Part shown: positions 47,387 to 55,871 of the stretch, in pieces
Position numbering within the stretch: position 1 is the first letter of the stretch
Layout: each line of letters starts with the position of its first letter
NCBI GenBank assembly: GCA_947259355.1
Contig: CAMYMF010000001.1
Coordinates: forward strand, 1 to 64,000
Source of the DNA: an uncultured Nitrospirota bacterium
Lineage (GTDB): Bacteria > CG2-30-53-67
Direction of reading: 5' to 3'
DNA length: 64,000 nt
Position numbers and translations under genes: made by a program
Notes under the pieces: model-generated
The model's database searches: none
What the model was told of the DNA's origin: nothing
What the model saw: the letters and a program-made list of their open reading frames with translations, nothing else

Positions 47387-48082
47387 TCAGGTCAGACCGC
47401 CAAACTGATCTTTCATCTCGAGAAAACGGGCGAACTTCTCCAGCGCCTCCATGCGCAGTATGGAAATCCGTCCTTCCACCGCCCGAACCATGTTGGCCGC
47501 AGAGAGTTTCTTCAGAACTTCTTCCAATTGTCGCTCAGAGATACCAGCCCCTGTCGCCAGATCCTCTCTCGGGTAATCCATGACAAACTCCCCGGCGGCG
47601 GGCGCTCCCCGCTCCCGGGCCAGCCGTCTGAGTAGATTCACCAGACGGCTGACATTGTCTTTGAGCAGCAGGTTCTCGATTTGATTATTGGCTTCCTGCA
47701 GCCGCGCGGCGAGCTTCTTGATGACCCGCACAGCGATCTCCCCGTTGGACCGGATCATGCTCTCGAAGGTTTCCCGGTCGATGATGAGAATCTTGCAGTC
47801 TTCAATGACCGTGGCCGTTGCAGAACGGGGACGGCTGTTCAGAATGGCCATCTCCCCGAAGAATTCCCCCTTGCCCAGGACCACCAACGTCTTTTCGACA
47901 TGGCGCACCCGTTTGCTGATGCGCACCTTCCCGGCGAGAACAATGTACATCTCCTGACCGGGGTCTCCCTCGTAGAAGAGAACGGTTCCCGTGGGAATAA
48001 TTTCACCGTACTTGTCAAACAGATGGCCGACGCCAAGGGATTCTCGGGCAAGATCAATTGAGCCTTCCGCTTCCAGATTCAT
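47387..48082 (-). CDS. CRP/FNR-family transcriptional regulator
   Basis: A 231-residue regulator. The N-terminal cyclic-nucleotide-binding fold (about 20-125) contains GQEMYIVLAGKVRISKR and the cassette GEFFGEMAILNSRPRSATAT, which resembles the phosphate-binding loop of cAMP-type receptors. A long dimer helix follows, then a winged helix (about 165-220: REDLATGAGISERQLEEVLK). No FNR-type iron-sulfur cysteines are present at the N terminus. It starts 13 bases after trpA, so it is read from the trp transcript, and a phosphodiesterase-like gene follows it after 139 bases. The ligand is unknown. Confidence 0.88.
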   Translation of the reverse strand: MNLEAEGSIDLARESLGVGHLFDKYGEIIPTGTVLFYEGDPGQEMYIVLAGKVRISKRVRHVEKTLVVLGKGEFFGEMAILNSRPRSATATVIEDCKILIIDRETFESMIRSNGEIAVRVIKKLAARLQEANNQIENLLLKDNVSRLVNLLRRLARERGAPAAGEFVMDYPREDLATGAGISERQLEEVLKKLSAANMVRAVEGRISILRMEALEKFARFLEMKDQFGGLT

Positions 48083-48095
48083 GTTTACCCTCTCC

Positions 48096-48899
48096 TCAAT
48101 TCTTGTGGACGATTGCCGACCGCAGGTTCCGAATGAACGTGCCCACGCGCAGCGGGCAGTCCGGATCGCCTCCTTTCTCCTCCATCAGTCCCACCAGGGC
48201 ACTGCCGACGATGACCCCATCGGCGAAGCGACTGATGGCCCGCACTTGTTCGGGCGAAGAAATGCCAAAGCCGACACAGACAGGCTGCTTCGTGATCTCG
48301 CGAACGCCCTGTACCGCCGTCTCGACACCACCGGGCAGTTCCCCTCTCGCACCGGTCACACCGGCCAGAGATACATAATAGATGAACCCCCGACTGACTT
48401 CGGAGACTCGGCGAATCCGCGCCGGTGTGCTCGTCGGTGCGAGGAGAAAAATGGTGTCCAGCTCTGCCGACCGGGCCGCTGCGATGAGCGCACCCGCTTC
48501 CTCCGGAGGTAGATCCGGCACAATCAATCCGTCGGCGCCCGCGGCCCGTGCATTTTCGACGAAGCGCGACACACCGTAGCGGTGGATGGGATTGTAATAT
48601 CCCATGAGGACCACGGGCACGGTCAGGTCCCTGCGCACCTCCCGCAGAAACCCCAGAATACCCTGCACCGTCACACCCCCTGCCAGCGCGCGTTGGGACG
48701 CCCGCTGAATCGTGGGGCCATCGGCCAGAGGGTCCGAAAAAGGGATGCCCAGCTCGATCAGGTCTGCGCCGTTCTCGACCATCGCTACCAGACAACGCCC
48801 CGTCACATCATAGGACGGATCGCCCGCCGTCACGAAGGGCATCAACGCCGCGCGGCCCTCCTGGCGGAGTCGAAGAAAAAGATCATCGATTCTGTTCAA
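48096..48899 (-). CDS. trpA: Tryptophan synthase alpha subunit
   Basis: A 267-residue TIM barrel that cleaves indole-3-glycerol phosphate and passes indole to TrpB. It has ALMPFVTAGDPSYDVT, NGADLIELGIPFSDPLADGP (catalytic Glu) and the GADGLIVPDLPPEEAG block with the catalytic Asp. The start codon is TTG with a GGGGGA site upstream. It follows trpB by 15 bases. Confidence 0.95.
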   Translation of the reverse strand: MNRIDDLFLRLRQEGRAALMPFVTAGDPSYDVTGRCLVAMVENGADLIELGIPFSDPLADGPTIQRASQRALAGGVTVQGILGFLREVRRDLTVPVVLMGYYNPIHRYGVSRFVENARAAGADGLIVPDLPPEEAGALIAAARSAELDTIFLLAPTSTPARIRRVSEVSRGFIYYVSLAGVTGARGELPGGVETAVQGVREITKQPVCVGFGISSPEQVRAISRFADGVIVGSALVGLMEEKGGDPDCPLRVGTFIRNLRSAIVHKN

Positions 48900-48914
48900 C
48901 CGTTGTCCCCCATC

Positions 48915-50111
48915 TTAAGGACGCTTCCCTTTCTCCAGAATCTCGGCCACCTGATTCACATCCTTGTCACCCCGGCCGGAAAGGTTCAGCACGATCACAT
49001 CATCCTGTCCCAGTCCCGGAATCAGCTTCGTCAAATAGGCGATGGCATGCGCGCTTTCGAGCGCAGGGATGATCCCTTCCGTTTGGGAGAGCAGCTGGAA
49101 CCCCTCGAGCGCCTCTTCATCGGTCACCGCAACGTATTCGGCCCGACCCGATGCGTGGTAGTAGGCGTGCTCCGGCCCCACCCCGGGGTAGTCGAGCCCT
49201 GCGGAGATGGAGTGCGCCGGTGTCACCTGGCCGTCGTCGTTCTGCAGCAGATAGCTCATGCTTCCGTGCAGCACGCCCTTCTCGCCGGCTGTAATGGACG
49301 CAGCATGCTGTCCACTCTCCAGGCCGAAGCCTGCGGCCTCGACACCGATCATTCGGACCGAGGCATCTTCGGCGAATGGATGAAAGAGGCCGATGGCGTT
49401 GCTGCCACCCCCGACACAGGCCACCAGGATATCGGGCACCCGCCCCTCCGCCGCCAGTATCTGTTCACGCGTTTCCCGGCCGATGACCGATTGGAAGTTG
49501 CGCACGAGCATTGGATAGGGGTGCGGCCCGACCACGGAGCCGATGATGTAGTGTGTCTCCTCCACGTGTGTCACCCAGTCCCGGATGGCCTCGTTACAAG
49601 CATCTTTCAGGGTTTTCGTCCCACTGCTCACGGGGGTCACCGTCGCGCCCAGCAGACGCATGCGAAAGACGTTGAGGGCCTGCCGCTGGATATCCTCCTC
49701 TCCCATGAAGATCTCGCAGGCCAGGCCGAACATGGCAGCGGCCGTGGCTGTGGCCACACCGTGCTGTCCGGCACCGGTTTCCGCAATAATCCGCTTCTTG
49801 CCCATACGACGGGCCAGCAGAATCTGACCAATGGCGTTGTTGATCTTGTGTGCGCCCGTGTGATTGAGGTCTTCGCGCTTCAGGTAGATCCGGCCACCCC
49901 CGAGCCGCTTCGTCAGGCGCTCGGCTAAATAGAGCGGGGTGGGCCGCCCCACATAGTGCCGCAGGTAAGTGTTGAACTCCTCCTCGAAGACGGGATCCTG
50001 CCGGATGCAGTCGTACTCCTTGGCGAGTTCGTCCAGCGCCGGCATCAGTGTCTCCGGCACGAACCGCCCCCCAAACTCTTGAAAATGTCCTTGGCTGTCT
50101 GGAAGCGTCAT
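48915..50111 (-). CDS. trpB: Tryptophan synthase beta subunit
   Basis: A 398-residue PLP enzyme that joins indole and serine. The PLP lysine lies in [19 protein letters not shown], with [20 protein letters not shown] and the phosphate loop [15 protein letters not shown]. It is the conventional TrpB1 type with the conserved sodium and alpha-binding regions. The ATG overlaps the trpF stop. Confidence 0.96.
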   Translation of the reverse strand: MTLPDSQGHFQEFGGRFVPETLMPALDELAKEYDCIRQDPVFEEEFNTYLRHYVGRPTPLYLAERLTKRLGGGRIYLKREDLNHTGAHKINNAIGQILLARRMGKKRIIAETGAGQHGVATATAAAMFGLACEIFMGEEDIQRQALNVFRMRLLGATVTPVSSGTKTLKDACNEAIRDWVTHVEETHYIIGSVVGPHPYPMLVRNFQSVIGRETREQILAAEGRVPDILVACVGGGSNAIGLFHPFAEDASVRMIGVEAAGFGLESGQHAASITAGEKGVLHGSMSYLLQNDDGQVTPAHSISAGLDYPGVGPEHAYYHASGRAEYVAVTDEEALEGFQLLSQTEGIIPALESAHAIAYLTKLIPGLGQDDVIVLNLSGRGDKDVNQVAEILEKGKRP

Positions 50112-50755
50112 GAACCAGCGCCCTCGGCATAAATGGTGGTATCGGCCCGCCGTACGGCCTGTAGGAATTGCTGCACTTTGCCGGGATCCTTCTTGCCAGC
50201 GGCCCGCTCCACCCCGGAGCTGACGTCGACCCCGAAGGGCCGAACGGCCGCGATGGCGTCCGCAACATTCTCAGTGGTCAACCCACCGGCCAGCATCACC
50301 GGCTTGCGGGCGGCGGCACTGCGCGCCAGGGACCAGTCAAAAAGTTCTCCCGTGCCCCCGTAACCCTTCTCGGAGAAACTGTCAAGCAGATAGCCCGAGA
50401 CGTCATAGCGTTTCATTTCGTCCAGGACGTTGGCATCCCGCATCCGAAAAGCCTTGAGCACCCGCCCCGTGTACCAGGCACAGTATTCGGGCGATTCGTT
50501 CCCGTGGAACTGCAACAGGCCCAAATCGCAATAAGTCTCGATCTCGCGCACCGTTTGAATCGGCGCGTCCACGAAGACACCGACCACCGTCACCAGGGGT
50601 GGGAGCAGTCGTATAATTTCTCGCGCCCCATCGGGGTCGACGTAACGGGGGCTCTTCGGGTAGAAGACCAACCCCAGAGCGTCAGCCCCGGCGTCAACGG
50701 CACACAGGGCATCGTCCAGATTGGTGATCCCGCAAACTTTCACCCGGGTCTTCAC
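50108..50755 (-). CDS. trpF: Phosphoribosylanthranilate isomerase
   Basis: A 215-residue TIM barrel with the catalytic Cys in [13 protein letters not shown] and the Asp in [20 protein letters not shown]; the phosphate-binding end has [18 protein letters not shown]. The start codon is GTG, overlapping the trpC stop (GTGA), so translation is coupled to trpC. Confidence 0.94.
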   Translation of the reverse strand: MKTRVKVCGITNLDDALCAVDAGADALGLVFYPKSPRYVDPDGAREIIRLLPPLVTVVGVFVDAPIQTVREIETYCDLGLLQFHGNESPEYCAWYTGRVLKAFRMRDANVLDEMKRYDVSGYLLDSFSEKGYGGTGELFDWSLARSAAARKPVMLAGGLTTENVADAIAAVRPFGVDVSSGVERAAGKKDPGKVQQFLQAVRRADTTIYAEGAGS

Positions 50756-51543
50756 CGCGTGCTCCTGTAGCGGAGCAACTCTTGGAGTTTCTCGCCTGGA
50801 TCGGGGGCCCGCATCAGCGCCTCCCCCACGAGCACGGCGTCGACCGCATCAGCGAGACGCGACATATCGCTCGGCTCCCGAATCCCGCTCTCACTGACCA
50901 CCACCCGATTCGAAGAAACAGTCTTGGCCAATGCGAGGGTGGTGCCGAGATCGGTGACAAAGGTCTTGAGGTTTCGGTTGTTGATGCCAATCACCTCGGC
51001 CGTCGAGGCGGCGGCCCGCGTCACTTCCTCGACCGTGTGAACTTCTACCAAGGCCGCCATGCCCAGGTCCCGTCCCAATTGAATGAGCGACTCGAGCTGG
51101 GCATCGTCCAGAAGCGACACAATCAGCAAGAAGGCATCGGCTCCCAGGACGCGTGCTTCTACCACCTGGTAGGGCTCTAGGATGAAATCCTTGCGAAGCA
51201 GCGGAAGCGACACAGCGTCACTGATCTGGGTGAGATAGCTGGGATGCCCCCGGAAAAAATCCTCCTCCGTCAGAACGGAGATGGCCGACGCGCCGGCTTG
51301 CGCATACCGGCGAGCAATAGCGACCGGATCCATCTCGGCTCGGAGGACCCCTTTGGAGGGAGAAGCCTTCTTGACTTCCGCGATCAGCCGGATCGCACCA
51401 TCCCCCTCCCGCCGGATACTCGCCACAAAGTCACGCGGGGCTCGGCTGCTACTGATTCGCTCTTGCAGCGCCTCCAAGGGGCACTCTTTCTTGCGTTGGG
51501 CTACTCTTTGCGCAACTGATTGAACTATATCATCTAAAATCAA
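50752..51543 (-). CDS. trpC: Indole-3-glycerol phosphate synthase
   Basis: A 263-residue TIM barrel closing the indole ring. Seen are the catalytic Lys and Glu in IAEVKKASPSKGVLR, ISVLTEEDFFRGHPSYL, LLRKDFILEPYQVVEARVLG and VIGINNRNLKTFVTDLGTT. The start codon is TTG with a weak ribosome site; no ATG or GTG alternative is in place. A strong hairpin lies in the 78 bases between trpD and this gene. Confidence 0.94.
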   Translation of the reverse strand: MILDDIVQSVAQRVAQRKKECPLEALQERISSSRAPRDFVASIRREGDGAIRLIAEVKKASPSKGVLRAEMDPVAIARRYAQAGASAISVLTEEDFFRGHPSYLTQISDAVSLPLLRKDFILEPYQVVEARVLGADAFLLIVSLLDDAQLESLIQLGRDLGMAALVEVHTVEEVTRAAASTAEVIGINNRNLKTFVTDLGTTLALAKTVSSNRVVVSESGIREPSDMSRLADAVDAVLVGEALMRAPDPGEKLQELLRYRSTR

Positions 51544-51586
51544 CGCTTACAAACCCTTTTTGACCCGACAGCTGGGCGATACGCGC

Positions 51587-51610
51587 CTGCTTCCAAATCT
51601 TTGGAAGCAG
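51587..51610 (-). repeat. Hairpin between trpD and trpC
   Basis: CTGCTTCCAA (51587-51596) and TTGGAAGCAG (51601-51610) form a ten-base-pair perfect stem around a four-base loop. There is no T-run on the minus strand, so it is not a standard terminator. It may stabilise or punctuate the operon mRNA, or protect the 3' end of a processed trpEGD message. Confidence 0.5.
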
Positions 51611-51621
51611 CGCACGGACTC

Positions 51622-52638
51622 TCATGCTTCGCCGTGGCTCACCTGTTTGAGTGCTTCCAGTTTCTGCATCGCCCGCCCGGAATCGATCGCCTCACGGGCC
51701 AACGCAATGGCATCACCCATGGCTCGGGTTCTGCCGGCCACATAGAGGCCGGCCGCGGCGTTGAGTAGCGTGATGTCCCGCTTTGGTCCGGCCGCTCCCC
51801 CGAGAACGGAGAGCGTAATCTCAGCATTCTTCTCGGCGTTGCCCCCCTTGAGGTCTTCCGCGCGGCAATAGGAAAACCCGAACGCTTGGGGATCGAGGTC
51901 AAAGGTGTAGACGCGCCCCTCCCGCAGCTCGGAAACCTTTGTCTTCCCCGTCAGGGTGATTTCGTCCAGACCGTCGTGGCCGTGCACCACACAGGCGTGC
52001 CGGCTGCCGAGTTCCCCCAGGACTTCACAGACTGTTTCCGTCAGGTCCGCAGCGTAGACACCGATCACTTGGTAACGGGCACCGGCGGGATTGGTAAGGG
52101 GGCCGAGAATATTGAAAACCGTGCGAATACCGATTTCCCGTCTCGGGCCGATGGCATGCTTCATGGCGCCATGCAGCAACGGTGCAAAAAGAAAACCCAT
52201 GCCCACCTCCCGGATGCAGCGTTTCACCACACCCATCCCGGCGTCGATGTTCACACCCAGGGCCTGAAAAAGGTCGGCGCTTCCGCTCTGACTCGACACG
52301 GACCGGTTGCCGTGCTTGGCCACAGGCACCCCGGCGCCGGCCACCACAAAAGCCGCCGTGGTGGAGATATTGAACGTTCGGGCGCCATCGCCGCCGGTGC
52401 CACAGGTGTCCACCAGATCCGCAGCATCCACATCGACCCGCAGCACGCGGTCGCGCATGACCTGAGCGCAGGCCGTGATCTCCTCTACCGTCTCCCCCTT
52501 CATCCGAAGCGCTGTGATGAAGGCTGCGACCTGTGCGGGAGTGGCCCGCCCACCCATGATATCGTCCATGGCCCCGTAGCATTCGTCGCGGTTCAGGTTC
52601 TGCCGCTCCACAACTTTCTTGATGGCATTGACAATCAC
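51622..52638 (-). CDS. trpD: Anthranilate phosphoribosyltransferase
   Basis: A 338-residue enzyme transferring phosphoribose from PRPP to anthranilate. Markers are DTCGTGGDGARTFNIST (PRPP-binding GTGGD), AKHGNRSVSSQSGSADLFQA and FNILGPLTNPAGARYQVIGV. The start codon is GTG with GGAGGAACAC in front. It follows trpG by 25 bases. Confidence 0.95.
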   Translation of the reverse strand: MIVNAIKKVVERQNLNRDECYGAMDDIMGGRATPAQVAAFITALRMKGETVEEITACAQVMRDRVLRVDVDAADLVDTCGTGGDGARTFNISTTAAFVVAGAGVPVAKHGNRSVSSQSGSADLFQALGVNIDAGMGVVKRCIREVGMGFLFAPLLHGAMKHAIGPRREIGIRTVFNILGPLTNPAGARYQVIGVYAADLTETVCEVLGELGSRHACVVHGHDGLDEITLTGKTKVSELREGRVYTFDLDPQAFGFSYCRAEDLKGGNAEKNAEITLSVLGGAAGPKRDITLLNAAAGLYVAGRTRAMGDAIALAREAIDSGRAMQKLEALKQVSHGEA

Positions 52639-52663
52639 GTGTTCCTCCGCCGGGGATCATGCG

Positions 52664-53230
52664 TTAGTGCTGTTTCAGAAAATTACGCAGCAAATCGTGT
52701 CCCACTTCCGTCAGGATCGACTCGGGATGGAACTGAACCCCCTCCAGTAGCAGTTTCTTGTGGCGGACCCCCATGATCTCGCCGTCTTCCGATTCGGCCG
52801 TGATGTCAAACGTCTCCGGCAGGCTCTCCCGCAGTATCACCAGTGAATGATAACGGGTGGCAACAAAAGGGTTGGGAAGCCCCTCGAAGACTGACCGGCC
52901 ATCATGCCGGATCTCGGAAGTCTTGCCGTGCATCAGCCGCCGGGCCCCGACAATCTTGGCCCCGAAGGCAGCGCCGATCGATTGATGGCCCAGGCAGACG
53001 CCGAGGATCGGCAGCTTGCCCGCAAAGTGCTGGATGGCCGCCACCGAAATCCCCGCTTCTTTCGGCGTGCAGGGACCGGGGGAGATGACCATTCGATCGG
53101 GCCGCAGGGCCTCCATCTCCTCGAGGGTAATCTTGTCGTTTCGGTAGACCGCCAGTTCTTCTCCCAACTCCCCCAGATACTGTACGAGGTTGTAGGTGAA
53201 GGAGTCATAGTTGTCAATCATCAAAAGCAC
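52664..53230 (-). CDS. trpG: Anthranilate synthase glutamine amidotransferase component
   Basis: About 188 residues of class I glutaminase fold. The catalytic Cys79 is in [13 protein letters not shown] and the His-x-Glu pair is in [11 protein letters not shown] place the start at GTG 53228-53230 (protein [20 protein letters not shown]), the standard N terminus; the frame extends eleven codons further into the AT-rich spacer. The PabA/TrpG call is set by the surrounding trp genes. Confidence 0.93.
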   Translation of the reverse strand: MLLMIDNYDSFTYNLVQYLGELGEELAVYRNDKITLEEMEALRPDRMVISPGPCTPKEAGISVAAIQHFAGKLPILGVCLGHQSIGAAFGAKIVGARRLMHGKTSEIRHDGRSVFEGLPNPFVATRYHSLVILRESLPETFDITAESEDGEIMGVRHKKLLLEGVQFHPESILTEVGHDLLRNFLKQH

Positions 53231-53442
53231 GCTAGCACCCAGTGAAAAATTGGACATCAAAGATCAAGCATATAACATGTATGGTCTGGTACCACCATTT
53301 TCATCTTTACATGTTGATTCTTGCATTTCAACTTGTTCTCAATGGACCGATGAAAAACAAGAAATGAGCGCCTCTCTCATATCCTTGAATCTTTGATTTC
53401 TTGCCTTCATACTTGCGGACCTTCAAAGATGGATCTGAGCGT
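53231..53442. other. AT-rich spacer with inverted ATCAAAGAT between trpE and trpG
   Basis: This 212-base stretch is clearly richer in A and T than the neighbouring genes and contains no gene. ATCAAAGAT (53256-53264) has an exact inverted copy ATCTTTGAT (53389-53397), and TCAAAGAT occurs again at 53423-53430. The outer copies could be ends of a small decayed insertion, or the region could hold an internal promoter for trpGDCFBA. No target-site duplication is evident. Confidence 0.45.
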
Positions 53443-54927
53443 CTATTCTATTCCTTGCCGGGCGATCTCGATGGCTTTTAGCAGGCCCCGGGCCTTGTTG
53501 AGGGTCTCCTCGTACTCTCGCTCCGGGTCGGAGTCGGCGACGATGCCGGCGCCGGCCTGCAGGTAGAGGTCGTCACCCCGAACAACAATGGTCCGAATGG
53601 TAATACAGGTGTCCATGTTGCCGGAAAAACCGATGTAACCAACCGCGCCGGCGTAGGGGCCGCGCCGCACCGGCTCGAGCTCCTCGATGATTTCCATGGC
53701 CCGGATTTTCGGGGCTCCCGAGACGGTACCGGCCGGAAAGCAGGCGCGCAGAACGTCATAGGCGTCTTTGCCTGGCGCCAGCCGGCCCACCACATTTGAG
53801 ACAATATGCATGACGTGCGAGTACTTCTCGATGACCATAAGCTCCTGCACGTGCACCGTCCCCGTGCAAACCACGCGCCCCACATCATTGCGCCCAAGAT
53901 CGACCAGCATGATATGCTCGGCACGCTCCTTGGGATCGGCCAGCAACTCCTCCACGAGCTGCGCGTCTTCGGCGGCGTCCCTGCCGCGGGGCCGCGTGCC
54001 CGCGATGGGCCGGACCTCTACCCGATCCTGCTCCACCCGGACGAGCACCTCTGGAGAGGACCCGATGATGCGGATTTGTCCCATGCGCAGAAAATACATA
54101 TAGGGCGAGGGGTTGACCGTCCGGAGAACCCGGTAGATATCAAAGGGATCATTCTTGAGCTGGGCATGAAACCGCTGGGACAGCACCACCTGAATGATAT
54201 CCCCCGCCACGATGTAGTCTTTGGCTTGCTTCACCGCCTGGTGGAAATGCTCCCGGGAAAAGCTGGAGGGCGGAATATCGACCACCACCTCCCGGGGCAG
54301 GGAGAGATTCACGATTTCGCAGGGGACATTGAGCTGCGCAATCATTCGGTCGATTCGCTCACCGGCCTCTCGGTAGCGGGCCTTAGGATTGTCCCCCTGC
54401 TCGAGAAACACATTGGAGACCACCAAGATCTTCTTCTCGTGGTTGTCGAAGATGAGCAAATCATACATCACCATGAGTAGCAGATCTGGAAACCCCGAGT
54501 CCTCTTTGGCGATCTCAGGGATCCGCTCGAAAAACCGGATCATGTCGTAGCCGATGTAGCCAACGGCTCCCCCGACGAAACGGGGCAGATCGGGATCGCT
54601 CACCGGCTTAAACTCAGACATCCGCTGGCGGACGAATTCCAGCGGATCTTCCCCCTCCCCCCGCACCTGAACCACGCCGTTACATGTCCAGCGAACCTCG
54701 TTTCCCCTGGCTTCGAGCACAGCGCCGGGCGCGCTCCCAAGAAAACTGTAGCGGCCCCATTTCTCGCCCCCTTCCACACTCTCGAAGAGAAAGGAAAATT
54801 TTCCGTCATCGATTTTCCGGAAGGCAGACACGGGCGTCTCCATGTCAGCCAGGATTTCTTTGTAGACGGGGACAAGGTTGCCTTCGCGTGATCGGCGGAC
54901 GAACGCTTCCAGTGACGGGTAGAGCAT
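53443..54927 (-). CDS. trpE: Anthranilate synthase component I
   Basis: A 494-residue chorismate-using enzyme, first step of tryptophan synthesis. FLFESVEGGEKWGRYSFLG holds the LLES-like motif of the tryptophan feedback site. The catalytic C-terminal domain has RFHAQLKNDPFDIYRVLRTV, IAGTRPRGRDAAEDAQLVEE, EYSHVMH-like EKYSHVMHIVSNVVG and FPAGTVSGAPKIRAMEIIEE. A GAGGGGTG ribosome site precedes the ATG. It is first in the trp operon, with its own near promoter and a terminator-bearing transcript further upstream. Confidence 0.96.
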   Translation of the reverse strand: MLYPSLEAFVRRSREGNLVPVYKEILADMETPVSAFRKIDDGKFSFLFESVEGGEKWGRYSFLGSAPGAVLEARGNEVRWTCNGVVQVRGEGEDPLEFVRQRMSEFKPVSDPDLPRFVGGAVGYIGYDMIRFFERIPEIAKEDSGFPDLLLMVMYDLLIFDNHEKKILVVSNVFLEQGDNPKARYREAGERIDRMIAQLNVPCEIVNLSLPREVVVDIPPSSFSREHFHQAVKQAKDYIVAGDIIQVVLSQRFHAQLKNDPFDIYRVLRTVNPSPYMYFLRMGQIRIIGSSPEVLVRVEQDRVEVRPIAGTRPRGRDAAEDAQLVEELLADPKERAEHIMLVDLGRNDVGRVVCTGTVHVQELMVIEKYSHVMHIVSNVVGRLAPGKDAYDVLRACFPAGTVSGAPKIRAMEIIEELEPVRRGPYAGAVGYIGFSGNMDTCITIRTIVVRGDDLYLQAGAGIVADSDPEREYEETLNKARGLLKAIEIARQGIE

Positions 54928-54957
54928 TTCACCCCTCGTTTGTACAAAAGATTTTAA

Positions 54958-54987
54958 TTTTTAGCATATTGCCACCGAGTGTGTCAA
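54958..54987 (-). promoter_or_regulatory. Proximal promoter of the trp operon
   Basis: Minus-strand perfect TTGACA (54982-54987), 18 bases, TAAAAA (54958-54963). The start near 54951 gives a leader of about 24 bases ending in the trpE ribosome site, which leaves no room for attenuation from this promoter. Confidence 0.6.
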
Positions 54988-55041
54988 GAACTTCGAATGG
55001 TGTAACTGCAGACAAAACAAGGGGAAACTGCTCTCGAGCAC

Positions 55042-55170
55042 AAAAAAAGCACCCGTTGCCGTTGCGGATGCGGCCCGGGTGCTTTTTCGGTAAACCCGAC
55101 CAGACAGCTAATAAACCACAAGATCGGTTTTTTGCCTTAAAATTTATTCTGCCTGCCGGGTTCGTTATGT
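55042..55170 (-). ncRNA. Candidate structured small RNA or trp leader RNA (about 130 nt)
   Basis: A strong promoter (55177-55205) and an intrinsic terminator bracket about 130 bases with no plausible reading frame. The first hairpin (55093-55162) pairs AACCCG with CGGGTT, CAGGCAG with CTGTCTG (one G-U), and AATAAA with TTTATT. The second (55045-55086) pairs AAAAGCACCCG with CGGGTGCTTTT, with an inner GCCG/CGGC stem, and is followed by seven T. It is either an independent small RNA or an attenuated upstream leader for trpE. No leader peptide with tandem Trp codons and no T-box pattern is seen. Confidence 0.5.
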
Positions 55171-55176
55171 AGCCCG

Positions 55177-55205
55177 ACTATAGCGGAGCTTGGCCACTCT
55201 GTCAA
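55177..55205 (-). promoter_or_regulatory. Strong sigma70-type promoter of the candidate small RNA
   Basis: Minus-strand perfect TTGACA (55200-55205), 17 bases, TATAGT (55177-55182). Eleven of twelve hexamer bases match consensus with ideal spacing, one of the best promoters in the window. Confidence 0.7.
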
Positions 55206-55220
55206 GGCGGCCATTACCAT

Positions 55221-55249
55221 TTGTGAGCAACCATGGACTGTGGTATACC
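55221..55249 (+). promoter_or_regulatory. Promoter of the rubrerythrin-like gene
   Basis: TTGTGA (55221-55226), 17 bases, TATACC (55244-55249), with a start near 55256 and a leader of about 34 bases. It lies back to back with the small-RNA promoter. Confidence 0.5.
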
Positions 55250-55289
55250 TGGAGAAGATTTCAACCAACCAACGGCTGGGAGGCCCAAG

Positions 55290-55781
55290 ATGACTCAGAA
55301 ATTTTCGGGACAAGAAATCGTCGATATCGCAATCCGCATCGAGAAAAACGGTGAAGCCCTCTACAAGACCCTTGCCGAACAGACCGAATACATGGATGTG
55401 AAACACGCCTTCAACGCCCTGGCCAACGAGGAGAAACAGCACATTGAATCGTTTGACCGCATCCGTGAACTGATCGGAAGCTTTGCCGCACAGGAGGCCT
55501 ATCCGGGTGAGTACGCCTTGTATCTGCAGGCGCTGATCGAAGAAAATGTCTTTTCCAAGACCGAGATCTTCCTGGATCTGGCCAAAAAAGTTGCAACGGT
55601 ACCGGAAGCCCTTGATCTGGCACTGGCTTTTGAAAAAGAGACGATCATCTTCCTGAACGGGGTGCGGGATTCGCTCGAAACGGATGATTTTCCCATTCTC
55701 AACGAACTGATCGCCCAGGAAAAGGAGCACATTCGCAAGCTGTCCGAGATCAAGCAGACACTCGCCGGCAAAGCGAGCTGA
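55290..55781 (+). CDS. Rubrerythrin/ferritin-like diiron protein without rubredoxin domain
   Basis: About 163 residues forming a four-helix bundle. Ligand-type residues are Glu18 (RIEKNGEALY), Glu48 and His51 (NEEKQHIESF), Glu115 (AFEKETIIF) and Glu144 and His147 (AQEKEHIRKL), as in rubrerythrin-fold peroxidase or sulerythrin-type proteins. The C-terminal rubredoxin module is absent. It probably takes part in oxidative-stress protection in an anaerobe; substrate and electron donor are unknown. ATG 55290 follows GGGAGG. Confidence 0.82.
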   Translation: MTQKFSGQEIVDIAIRIEKNGEALYKTLAEQTEYMDVKHAFNALANEEKQHIESFDRIRELIGSFAAQEAYPGEYALYLQALIEENVFSKTEIFLDLAKKVATVPEALDLALAFEKETIIFLNGVRDSLETDDFPILNELIAQEKEHIRKLSEIKQTLAGKAS

Positions 55782-55871
55782 TCCCGAATCGTAACCGTCG
55801 GGACAGCTGCCCGCTGGCCCATTGGCATGCCGATCGTTTCGCAGGGGCACAGCACCACAGCCGGCGCGCCC

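Noticed and set aside
55042-55170. Classical trp attenuator with leader peptide, or T-box
   Set aside because: Only one TGG codon in any possible leader frame, no start with ribosome site, and no T-box TGGN or GNUGG pattern; trpE has a promoter downstream of the terminator.
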